Assembly (NCBI GenBank): GCA_017311185.1
Contig: JAESUZ010003883.1
Coordinates: 1,259,501 to 1,323,500 of the forward strand
Direction: 5' to 3'
Length of the DNA: 64,000 nt
Origin: Proteles cristata cristata
Lineage: Eukaryota; Chordata; Mammalia; Carnivora; Hyaenidae
Under the pieces are notes generated by a model, which was not told the DNA's origin, made no database searches, and saw nothing but the letters and a program-made list of their open reading frames with translations. A program made the translations under genes and the position numbers. The first letter of the stretch is position 1. Each line of letters begins with the position of its first letter. This document shows positions 23,401 through 33,925 of the stretch, in pieces.

Positions 23401-24319
23401 ACACATTTCTGGTAGCATTTAACAACAAAGCCATTTTATAAAGATTAAAAAGAAAGTAGTTTTCTTATAATAGAAGACAGTAACATTCACAAGGCAGTCT
23501 GTCCGTCCTATGTTATTTCAGAGTTGTTTGTATTTAAACTCTGTGTGTCAACACTTTGTTTTTTCTAAAGGCGTGTTTTGTGCTATGAACTTGAGGCATT
23601 AAAAACTCAGAATAGTAGTAAATAAGCCAGCAATAGTAATAACCCTATCATTGGTACAAGATGCAGCAGTATTTCACTCTGCCTAGGAAAGCTTTCACAG
23701 TTGTCGCTCTGCTCATTGAGCACAACTTTTATACTGCCCGGCTTTTGGACCTGAATTGTTTTCTGTCCTGACTATGCTCCATTATATAGCCAAACAGTCC
23801 CAGTAAATGTGTGACCTATATTTTCTACAGGCTTGACATTACATTACATTTCTTATTTCTTCCCTGGGCAAACTCTATCCCATTGAATACCAAGGCACAT
23901 AACTCAGTCCAATGTTTCAATGGAAAAGATCACCAGAGCAGTGTATACACAGTGTATTCAATGAACTCAATTTAGGACTTAATGAAAAATGTATCTTTAT
24001 TCTGGTCTCTCTCTAAAATGTATTCAGGGGAGTTATCTTCCCCTGGCCCTCCATGAAGACATGGCATACCCCATCCCTTTTCAGTTTATTCTTAGTCTAC
24101 ATTTTTACAGTCATTTTAAGAATCAATAGAATTGCCACTCATTAAAAAAACTTTCCAATACCAGACTATATAAAAAAATCATAACTAGATGTGCCATGAA
24201 ATATTTCTCCTCCCTCTAGCTTGGAGAATCTATTTCCCCCCTTCTCATCAGCATCTTTTGGGGTAGCGGTAGATGGAATATAAGATAAACGCTTGAAGTA
24301 GTTTCTGTAATTCGGTTTT
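23401..24319. other. Unique interval
   Basis: No gene or clear repeat recognised. Confidence 0.45.
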
Positions 24320-24324
24320 ATCTC

Positions 24325-24844
24325 TGTATTAGTTATTTATTTTTATGGAACATGTTACCCCAATATTTAGCAGATTAAAAAAAAAAGGAAACATTAACTG
24401 TGTCAGCAAATTGGGCATGACTTCACTTGGTCCTCTATCAGGATCTCTCATGCCCTCAATCAAGATATTGGCTGGGCTACTGTCATCTGAAGTCCCAACA
24501 TGGGGAGGGTTTGCTTTCATATTCATTCTCGTGACTTTTAGCAGGCCTCACCCACTTACTGGCTGAAACAGAAAAATCAGTTCCTCGCCACATTAGCTTT
24601 TCTGTAGAGCAGCTATCAAGGTGGCCTCTGGCTTTTTGAGCAAATAAAAAAGAAGAGCCCAAAACAGAAGCTGTGACCTCTTTATATCTTATCTTGAGAA
24701 TGACAGATTTCCCAGAACTCTACAGGATTCTATTTATTAGGTTCAGTATATTTTCAAGGGTAGAGGATAACATAACAACACAAGTACTAGAAGATGACAT
24801 AGGAGATGACAAGAATGGGGAGCACTCAGGGGTTATCTACCACA
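24325..24844 (-). mobile_element. MLT1-type MaLR solo LTR
   Basis: Antisense LTR: TGTATTAGTTATTTATTTTT, ACATGTTACCCCAATATTTA, TACTGTCATCTGAAG, AAATCAGTTCCTCGCCACAT and GGGTTATCTACCACA. Ends read TGT...ACA, as LTRs do. An MLT1 non-autonomous ERV-L-related element; no internal region present. Flanks are similar but not exact, so the duplication is eroded. Confidence 0.75.
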
Positions 24845-24862
24845 AATCTGTCTCTACCAGGA

Positions 24863-25076
24863 TTTTTTTTAACTTTATTTGTTTATTTTGAGAGTGAGAG
24901 AGAGAGCAAGTTGGGGAGGGGGACAGAGAGAGAGGGAGAGAGAGAATCCCAAGCAAGCTCCATGCTGTCAGCACAGAGCCCCACTTGGGGCTTAATCAAA
25001 TGAAGCATTGGATGACTACCTGAGCCAAAATCAAGAGTCGAATGCTTGACTGACTTGGTGCCACTCAGGCAACCCT
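24863..25076 (-). mobile_element. CAN-SINE, older
   Basis: Antisense copy: TTTATTTTGAGAGTGAGAG, GAGAATCCCAAGCAAGCTCC, CTGTCAGCACAGAGCCCC, CTGAGCCAAAATCAAGAGTC. Duplication CTACCAGGA / GCACCAGGA. It sits next to the MLT1 end. Confidence 0.92.
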
Positions 25077-25084
25077 GCACCAGG

Positions 25085-25281
25085 AAGTTTTTAAGATGAT
25101 TCTTTGCCTGCATGAGCATTGTTGTGGACTTTGGGGGGATTCTTGTCACTGGAGATCTATAGTTTGTGGTTACCTTGCCTAAGCAATGAATCTATTATGG
25201 GTGGTCATTTGGATTCTTCCCTTAGCCTCTAAGCTAAAATGTCCTTAGGAAACTTCTTAGAATCTAAATCACCTCTTCTAG

Positions 25282-25317
<36 letters not shown>

Positions 25318-26315
25318 AATGTATATTATGGTGCACCAAAAAATCTTCTATATCCCTTGCCTCTTTAAATGTTAGAAGTGCAGATTGATCCCAGCACAAC
25401 CACTTCCTACCATATATGCTGTTAAGATGCATTTGTACATAGGATGCCATATAATTTAGTGTGGGTCTCCTACTGTCCCATCCCCGCTTGCGCACTCTCT
25501 ATTCTTACATCACTTGGTGAACCAATCCCTTACTCAGAACAAAAGAAAACAAAACAGCATCTTTTAGTATAGAAACAAATGCCCTAGGAAAATTCAGTTA
25601 CATACATATAGTAATTGAAGTCAAAATCATTTTAAATATAATCACTGTCTCCAGGAAAACAATATTTTTTATAATTATTGTCCTAATAGTAATAATGAGA
25701 TAAATAAATTAGACAATAAAGCCATTAAATTGTCCAAAATATATAGTAAACATAGTTTTTAAATGCCCTTAGTGATCACCAAAATCAAGTATAATTTACT
25801 TTCTCTTATTTTTTTTTTTACTAGCAATAACTCTTTCATAATTCTCTATAGTCCCACACTAATGGAGGAATTTCTACATCCCATTAGGCTCTGGTTTATT
25901 GTGTAGTGGTGTTGCGATTTAACATGTCCAAGTATGGGCATGAACTTAGGCTAAATAATAGTGGAAAACCAAAAAGGATATAGCTCTTATTCTGCATAAG
26001 GAAAAATGATTTTTCCTTTATCTAAACATTTGATAATATGGGATAAAATTTGCTCATTTAATTAACTAAAGATAGTAATGAGTACCAATTTCACAGTAGG
26101 AAAAGTACAAAGCACTGTGTCTGTGGATTTTTGGCCCTGAACTGTATAACTCTTCTGATTATTTCATAACTCTTGGGCACTTCTGTCTTTCAGCACTGTT
26201 GATAAAGAGAATATAGATACTCAAACCATGTTTTTATTTTAGTTTGGAGATCAACACTTATTTGGATGTCTACACGGATCCAAAATTCTCTGTAACCATA
26301 CTTTCCTAAATATAT
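25085..26315. other. Unique interval with TA array
   Basis: No gene seen. Includes the (TA)n array at 25284-25312. Confidence 0.45.
25284..25312. repeat. (TA)n microsatellite
   Basis: About 14 pure TA units. Confidence 0.95.
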
Positions 26316-26380
26316 AAGGGGGGACTGAATTTGATGAACTTTCAAGTCCTTACTCCCTTTAGAATCCCATAATTATATTA
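26316..26380 (+). repeat. L3/CR1-like 3' tail scrap
   Basis: GGGGGACTGAATTTGATGAA, CTTTCAAGTCCTTACTCCC and TTTAGAATCCCATAATTAT resemble the end of mammalian L3/CR1 elements (GATGATCTTTAAGGTCC...TTCTATGATT). Too short to be sure. Confidence 0.4.
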
Positions 26381-28052
26381 AATAGTCATTATTTGGGAAA
26401 GGGGAAAAATAAAAGAAGTGCATTTGTGAACTCTTTCCATAAAGTTTGGTAAGATTCTAATGGAGTAACATATTTCCTGTTTTTCTCCTCCATACCGTAT
26501 ATTATAAAGAAGACACACTTATTATTGGAAGGAGCAATTAGGCCAAAACACATCAGAATGGACACAGTTTTAATTCTATTCTGGTTCACTGTGATAACCT
26601 AAGCTTTTTTGTGTTTTCCACGTGTTTGAGCCAACTTGTGTATTTTAACAACAAAAATTCAAAGCAGTGTTATTCTGAAAATGAGTACTTTTGAAATATA
26701 AAATTGTTATGATTAATTGAATAGTTATTAGAGAAGGTTTCATTGTATCTGTTAAAACATTGTAAGTGATTTTTGAGGTTGGCATAGTTATCAGTGACTG
26801 TATATGCAGTATCTTTTTATTTTCCCATTATATTTTTCTGGTTAAGTTTATTAAGGTTTACGGCAGGGGTGAGAAACATTGTAAGAGATGATATGAAAAA
26901 TCTGAAACTGTGAAACAGAGTAAAAACTATTGGCAGAGATTGTAAAAATTAAGAACAAAAATCAGGCTTCATCACCATACAACTAAAAGTTTGAAATAAT
27001 AGATGATTTTCAGTTTTGAATGAATGAAATGTTATCTTGATGAATTTTGGGTGGTTTAAGTTAGTAACCTGATTTGGTATGTCAGTATACCAAGAGTGCA
27101 TTATTTCATGGAAGACTCAAGCTAACTAAACCCTGGGAGACTGATGTATGAATCAAACTGTCAAAGTGCTATTTTGGGTAACCTATTAGACACTGCTAAG
27201 GCATTTTCTCTTGATTCTCTCCTAACCACACTATTCAGAATGACAAACCTCTTACATTTGTAATGACATATTTCTTTTTTTGCACATGTGAATACATTAA
27301 TTATATTAGTGTCAAATATCTCTGGTTTAGGACCCCTTTTAGCTCTAGAAATTGACATTGTGGATTTAGAATTTAAACCATTGATTTCTATTTTAACTTA
27401 TATTAGAGAAACTTTATCTATGGTTCTTAGAAGGAAACACCCAGATGTCTCTCATTGTGTACAAACCACAAAACCTAATTCATGTTTTAAAGGATGGCAA
27501 TGTCAATGGCCTAAGGCCATCTAAACATATTTTTTCATCAAAACTATTATTGTTTTCAAAACTCATCAAAAGATTATATTTTTGCATAATTAATCATGAA
27601 ATATCCAGGTTGATATTTCTATTATTAAATGTTGTAGTGTTTTAAGAATTTCACTCAGCACAGTCTTAGCTGTCACATGGAATTGTGGCAAGGAGTGTCT
27701 CCATTGAGAGAAACTTTTTATTTTATTCATAATTTTAAATTCTTGATTTGTCTGACTCTACCACACATGTCTAAGATTGCTTTCTTCATTAAAATATAAC
27801 TAAGGTTAAGAGAACAAAAAAGTAGACATGTTATATGGGGAAGATTGCAGTGTTAAAATTTTGCTTACCAAATCTGATAATTCTTACAATTTCACTTTGA
27901 GGCCAAGAAAAAAGGAGTTTCTAGAAATTCCCTAAGGAAAAGACATGCAATAAGTGAAGAAAACTTTAATTAGGTGGTAGAAATAACAATATGTTTCATA
28001 GAATATAAGAACATATATATTCATGAGAATTTAAGAAAATAAGTAAGATAAT
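26381..28052. other. Unique AT-rich interval
   Basis: No gene or clear repeat. Open frames of 60-78 codons (26389-27645) overlap on both strands without recognisable domains. Confidence 0.5.
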
Positions 28053-28270
28053 GGGGTGCCTGGGTGACTCTGTCAGTTAAAAGTGTGACTTGGGTTCAGG
28101 CCATGATGTCACCATTCCAGAGTTCGAGCTCCACTTCAGGTTCTGTGCTCAGAGCTCAGAGCCTGGAGCCTGTTTCAAATTCTGTGGCTCCCTCTCTGTG
28201 TCTACCCCTCCCCCACTCGTGCTCTGTCTTTCTCTCAAAAATAAATATTTAAAAAAGTTCTTAAAAAGAA
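28053..28270 (+). mobile_element. CAN-SINE
   Basis: GGGGTGCCTGGGTGACTCTG, CAGGCCATGATGTCACCATT, CTCAGAGCCTGGAGCCTGTT, a CT-rich segment and AAAAATAAATATTTAAAA tail. Moderately diverged. Confidence 0.92.
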
Positions 28271-28415
28271 TATAAATAAGATATAAAAGATAGTTAATAA
28301 AAAGGAAACTATGTCTTCAGAGATGAAAGCAGTATATAGAATTGTGTTTAAAACGTAATTTTTACCTGAATCTTTTCCATACCTTGTACTTTTTTGGACA
28401 TATAAAGTGACTTTA

Positions 28416-28626
28416 GTTTTTTTGTTTTTTTAATGTTTTTATTTATTTCTGAGAGAGAGAGAAAGACAGCATGAGCAGGGGAGGGTCAGAGAGAGAGGGA
28501 GACAAAGAATCCCAAACAGGCTAGCTGTCAGCACAGAGCCGGATGCCGGGCTCGAACCCACCAACTGTGAAATCATGACCTGAGCCCAGGTCAGATGCTT
28601 AACTGACTGAGCCACCCAGACACCCC
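28416..28626 (-). mobile_element. CAN-SINE
   Basis: Antisense copy: TTATTTCTGAGAGAGAGAG, CTAGCTGTCAGCACAGAGCC, GGGCTCGAACCCACC and GAGCCACCCAGACACCCC; part of the CTCCAGGCTCTGAG block is deleted. Flanks AAAGTGACTTTA / AAAATGACTTTA. Forms an inverted pair with the SINE 150 bp upstream. Confidence 0.93.
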
Positions 28627-28639
28627 TAAAATGACTTTA

Positions 28640-29344
28640 TAAAATTTTACTATATGCAGAAATATGTCATCAAGTTGCTGGTGAAAACACAATGCTTGTT
28701 TATGTTCTTTGTAAAGGCTCGTGTAATTTTTTCATGAGGAGAAAGCTTATGTATGTTAGGAAAAATCACATTCCTAGTGATTATTTACCCCATTTTGTGA
28801 ACAAACCATTGATTTTTTTTTTTTCATGAAAGATTCATGGCATAATCTCAATTTACATTTACCCTAAGACTAATCTAGAAGTTAGGCCAAGTAACCACTC
28901 TTGGAGAAAGAACAAGGAGGCCATTTTTATTAACTGTTGCAGTAGTTACAAGAGTATGAGGACCTAAGCTATGGCTGCTGATTAGAAAGAAAGGACAAAA
29001 AAAAAAAAAAAAAATAAAATAAAATAAAATAAAATAAAATAAAATAAAATAAAAAGAACAAAAGAAAGGAAAGGACATATTTTAGATGAATGAGAAAAGA
29101 AACAGTGCTTCTTAAGTGTTTGGACACAAAATATAAGAAACATTAATCCCAGATGACAATTTCTTTCTCTTTGCTGGATAAGATGTAATAGAATCCAGTA
29201 ATGACTAAGTTTCTTTTGCATGAATATATTGAAAATTAGTTATAGATTTGACAATTAGGTGTCATTTTGGTGACATTCAAAGTCATTCAAATTATGAAAT
29301 TGCAGTTTTTGGAGTCCAGAGTTAAGTGATCTTAAAAATTCAGT
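28640..29344. other. Unique interval with A-rich array
   Basis: No gene seen. A poly-A plus (AAAAT)n array lies at 28997-29053. The minus-strand FILFYFILF frames are its translation. Confidence 0.5.
28997..29053 (+). repeat. Poly-A and (AAAAT)n microsatellite
   Basis: About 17 A followed by about nine AAAAT units. No SINE body upstream, so it is either an orphan tail or a simple expansion. Confidence 0.95.
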
Positions 29345-29491
29345 ATTTACTTATTGAACTTCTAACATATGCTAGGTATGGTTAACATACACATTAAAAG
29401 AGACCACTCTTAACAAACAGACAGTTTATAAGGGAAAAATACAGACACATAGATGTGAAGTACATTCTACAAAAGCATTACACAAAAGGTG
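29345..29491 (-). repeat. L2/MIR3-like fragment, antisense
   Basis: TACTTATTGAACTTCTAACA, TGCTAGGTATGG and ACAGACACATAGATG follow an antisense L2 terminus loosely. Confidence 0.45.
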
Positions 29492-29506
29492 AAAATGTAG
29501 CAAAGT

Positions 29507-29725
29507 GGGGCACCTGAGTAGCTCAGTTGGTTGAGCATTTGGTCTTGATTTTGGCTCAGGTCATAATCCCATTCCCAAGATCATGGAATTGAGCCCTGTG
29601 TCAGGCTTTGCACTGACTGGGGAGTCTGCTGAGGATTTTCTCTCTCTCCCTCTCTACCCCCCCCCCCCCTTAGTCCCTCTCCCCAGCTCCTGCTCACTCT
29701 CTGTTTCTCTAAAACTGAAAACAAT
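29507..29725 (+). mobile_element. CAN-SINE, older
   Basis: GGGGCACCTGAGTAGCTCAG, CTTGATTTTGGCTCAGGTC, a run of 12-13 C inside the CT-rich segment, and an eroded tail. Duplication AAAATGTAGCAAAG / AAAATGTAGCAGAG (29492-29505 and 29726-29739). Confidence 0.93.
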
Positions 29726-29739
29726 AAAATGTAGCAGAG

Positions 29740-32700
29740 AGTTAGGGACACCTAAGTCATCCCAAGAGAGTAGGAGACAGCTTTGTAGACTATTACTTGA
29801 GCCCTCTCTAAAACTCCAAACTTACCTCTCACATAAGAGCTTTTATTCCAGACATGGTAACACCAGTTTACATAACTCATAAGAGGCACACTTAAAAGAG
29901 CATGGTGTATTTTCTGGAAGATGAAATTTGAAACGGAGAGTGATAGGAAAAAAAAAAAATAGACCAGACATGTAATTAGAATCTGCTCATCATTGAGTGT
30001 GTGAGTGATAGCACAGACCACTGTCACTGTTTTTAAGTAATATACATTTTATTAAATGGGTGATAGAAGTGATAGCATTGGAGGAGCATCCTTCTTAAGT
30101 CCAGAGCTGTTTAGATAACTTCAGAAAACCAATAGGTATTTCTCTTTTTAAATTTCAGTCCTTAGGACTTGTCTCCCAAAATGAGCCTTCTCTTTTTGAC
30201 ATGGAATTTGTTGTTGTTGTTGTTGTTGTTGTTGTTGAATTCAGATGAAGTATCTGAACTCAACCTCTTTGGTTTATCTGTTTCTTAGCATTATACAGTT
30301 TTCAAGAACAAAAATTTAGAAATAAATCTTGGTATGTCTTTGGATAGTATGAAGCTTGTATATTGTATTTTACTTGTATATTACATTTAAAGGTAGATGA
30401 GATAGAATCATTTTAGTTAAGAATTTATCACTTTCCTCAATAAAAACATTTAGTTAAGGTAGCTATTTTGGTTTGGAAAACACCTTTCAGAGCCCCTTCC
30501 CACTAAAGAAAAGAAGAAATATTTTGAAAAGTATGTAGAATGGGCATTATCAGGCATAGATGTTCAATTTGACCTATGGTGAATCTAAAGTGCTGTTTGT
30601 TTTTCTGTCATCTACACTAGTGTTGAAAAATCAGAAATAAGGGGGAGGGGGGTTGTTGTTGTTGCTGTTGCTTAAACATTTTTTAAAATCATTCTGGTTA
30701 ATTAAATCATTGCTTTTTGTATATACCTCACTTTTTCAGAGTAATGTGTTTATTTTTTACAAGATTCAGTAATGATCATTTAAATGTATTCAAGCCATAA
30801 TCAGAGAGATAACTTTGTGACCTGAAAGAACTGGTGCCAACCTTATGTGAGCTCCAGGGCATGTCTGATCACTGCAAGATATCATTAGTGTCTTGAAAAG
30901 TTAGGATATGAAGCATGTATCCTAAAGATTCACATTAGTAGCTTCCTGGGCACCAATTATGTTGTGTCTTTAGGATACTCCAAAAAGAATTTTAATTAAG
31001 GAAATGCTAATGACGATAGAAAGAAAATAGGTAATAATTTAAGCAAATGGACTTTCTTCATAGTTACTGAGAGATTACACTGGTTCCTTCCAGTGTCCTG
31101 GGCTGGCTTTGTTTTGCAGGCCACGAAGGTAGTACAATGGTGATATTGTTAGTGATGTTGTCTAGTGATCTCTGTGATGCTGCTGCTCATAAGGCAATAT
31201 GCACAAGCTAAAAAGTATCCAGCGGATTGTAGACTTTCTGTTTAATTCCTGTGCATGTTTTTAGATATCTGCCATAACCCTAAAGCCTCACATGCAGCCC
31301 CGCAGAAATACATAAAACTAAGAAGCTGGCTGTGATGCTTCAGATATATATCTAGTGGTCCTTTCTCTCTGTGCCCTCTTTACCTTGTCTTCATGATTTT
31401 TGCTCCTAGTGCCTGTAGCTTTAGTGTCCTGTTATGTGGTACCAGTCTTGTTTCTCACAAGTTTATGACTTGACCCCTCCATTACATCTCAATGGTTCAA
31501 AACTTTTATTTATGAATGTCACTTTGCCCTTAGAATCTTCCACTGTGCACTGTGCCCTGTCCTGGGTTTTCCTTATTTCTCACTCTAACCTTACAGGTGA
31601 GGAAACAAGTCTATATATGGTTTCTTCCTACCAATTTCTAATCTGAATGTTATTCTCTTATACTTTGGCTTTCAACTTTCTATATATATGGAGAGGGAGA
31701 GGGAAAGAGGGAGAGAAAACATTCTGAACAAATAAACACCACTAAAATGAACTCCAGGCCATTAGTAGTTACTTTCTAAGTCAAATAGTTCTGAGCACTG
31801 CATAATGGATGTCTCAATGTCTTAAAATGTAGTATGACACCAGTAAAATAAAAGAATTGTTGTTTAAGTAAAGCAGACATAAATTCCCAATGTCCTAGAA
31901 AAAATATGTTTTGATTGATTAAAAATGGCAATAAAAGATACAAACACATGTAGAATGTTTGCAAGTCTCATAGAATGTAAGATAGGTAATAGAAAAGTCA
32001 CTGTATGTTCGGTACGTATTTGAATCCATGCAGTAAACACCCATTGTCATGAACTTTATATAAGAAAAACATATTTTCCTGTAACTGTCAAGTGCTCTTC
32101 TAATATTTGAAGTTTCATGCATGCTTCTCTCTTCATTTCTCTCATGATATTACATCTTTTGCTCATTTAAACCATGACCAATGATGAACAATAACAATTT
32201 CTGCCAGTCATTCTTTAGGTATCTTGCCTTTGTAATAAAAATGCCAGGATTCCCAACAGAATTTCTTTTAACGTTCACATTTTCCTTTTACCTAAAGGGC
32301 AATGTAGAGGGAGAGAAGCATTGAAAGATTCTGTGATAAAAAAAATGAATGCTGAAGGAATTTCAACTTCTAAGACTTTCACAATCATCTTAGCCATCTT
32401 CATTTATGCATGTATTAAAGGGTTTAGAAAGTTTACAGCAACAGATTTAAACATTTATAAAAACAATTTTATAAAATTTGGTCAGGATCTCTTTTGGTAT
32501 CTGAAAGAGTATTCTGAAGAATTACCCTATGCTAATATTTTAATCAGAGTAGCATTCAATAAGAACAATCCACTGATTTTCTTCATTCTTCCTATGAGGA
32601 AACACCTCCTCAAATCCCATGCCCATCTGACTAACAAGTGTTATTTCTGAATCAGATTTATTTTGAATGTACAATGCACATTACTTAAGTCATTTAGCTT

Positions 32701-32752
32701 TGTCTGTATGTATCCCTTGTGTCTTGTAATGGAATCTTTTCAAAACTTCTTT
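29740..32752. other. Long unique interval
   Basis: No transposon clearly recognised over about 3 kb. (TTG)n at 30210-30237. A 109-codon plus frame (32321-32650) has no recognisable domain and no splice or promoter evidence. Confidence 0.45.
30210..30237 (+). repeat. (TTG)n microsatellite
   Basis: About nine TTG units. A second, shorter TTGTTG patch lies near 30651-30668. Confidence 0.95.
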
Positions 32753-32945
32753 TGGGTGCATCGGTGGCTCAACTGATTAAGTGTCTGACTCTTGATTTTG
32801 GCTTAGGTCATGATCTCAAGTTCCTGGATTTAGGACCCACGTTTGGCTTCATGCTCCTCATGCTGAGCTTACTTAAGATTCTCTCTCTTCCTCTGCCCTC
32901 CCCCACTCATACGTATGAACTCTCTCTCCCTGTCTCCATCACAGA
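32753..32945 (+). mobile_element. CAN-SINE, old, tail eroded
   Basis: TGGGTGCATCGGTGGCTCAA, CTTGATTTTGGCTTAGGTC, CTGAGCTTACTTAAGATTC and a CT-rich segment. The A-rich tail is lost. Confidence 0.88.
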
Positions 32946-33139
32946 AATGTCTTCCTGCTATACTGATCTAAGTACATAATTGAATAAATGAATAAATTGG
33001 AGATGAGATAAATTCCCCAAGCAGAAGAATACCAAACAATTGTTGCAGCTACTGTACCTTCACACAGAAGAAATATGACCCCCACTCCTTCTGTGGACTG
33101 CATATAGTGCCTTCCTTACAAAGTCAAAAGTGTGTAAAG
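32946..33139. other. Short unique gap
   Basis: Possibly the start of the downstream L1M 3' region, but not recognisable. Confidence 0.35.
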
Positions 33140-33925
33140 GAGGAAAAAAGTCTAACTCTACACTAAAGAAACTTGACAAAACACATTCTCAGTCAAGTGA
33201 TCACGGCCAGCATCCACAGCCATAATTATGGTAATAGTACCTACATTTGATATGATGATACAATGCGGTAGAAATGGCACTCCACCTCTGTTGTCTTCCT
33301 TCCAGTAACTAATTACCTCAGTCTTCTCATGAGAAAAACACTAGATAAATTCCAGTAGTGAAGTATCCTACAAAATAACTGACCAGTGTTCCTCACAACT
33401 GTGAAGGTTATAAAAAATAAGGAATGTCTGTGAAACTGCTATACCTAAGAGGAACCTAAAGAGATATGATGGTTAACTATAATGTGGTATTTTGGCTGGG
33501 ATCCTGGTACAGAAAAAGGACATTAAGTAAAGCTAAGAGGGGCGCCTGGGTGGCTTAGTCGGTTAAGTGTCCAACTTTCGCTTAGGTCATGATCTCGCAG
33601 TTCGTGGGTTTGAGCCCCACGTCGGGCTCTGTGCTGACTGCCAGCTCAGAGCCTGGAGCCTGTTTCAGTCTGTGACTCTCTCTCTCTGACCCTCCCCTGC
33701 TCACACTGTCTCTCTCTGTCTCTCCTAGAAATAAATAAAAACATAAAAAAAAAAGAAACAAGTGAAAGCTAAGAAAATATAAAGTATGGACTTTATTTGA
33801 TAAAAATGGACTAATATTGTTCATTAATTATTACTACAAATGTGTCATACTAATATAAGATGTTAATAATAGGCAAAACCAAGTGTGAGATATATGGGAG
33901 CTCTCTAATATCATAAAGTTTCAGG
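33140..33925 (+). mobile_element. L1M 3'UTR, split by a SINE
   Basis: Sense match to an old L1 3'UTR: CTCAGTCAAGTGATCACGGC, TGGCACTCCACCTCTGTTGT, CTACAAAATAACTGACCAGT, GATCCTGGTACAGAAAAAGG, then after the SINE ATATAAGATGTTAATAATAG and ATATGGGAGCTCTCTAATAT. No coding part remains. Confidence 0.75.
33539..33761 (+). mobile_element. CAN-SINE, young lineage (TTTCGCTTAGG type)
   Basis: Nearly consensus: GGGGCGCCTGGGTGGCTTAG, CAACTTTCGCTTAGGTC, CTGACTGCCAGCTCAGAGCC, CTCCTAGAAATAAATAAA. Flanks GTAAAGCTAAGA / GTGAAAGCTAAGA. Inserted into the L1M 3'UTR. Confidence 0.96.

Noticed and set aside
32321..32650. 109-codon plus-strand frame
   Set aside because: No recognisable domain, compositionally like its AT-rich surroundings, no promoter or splice evidence.
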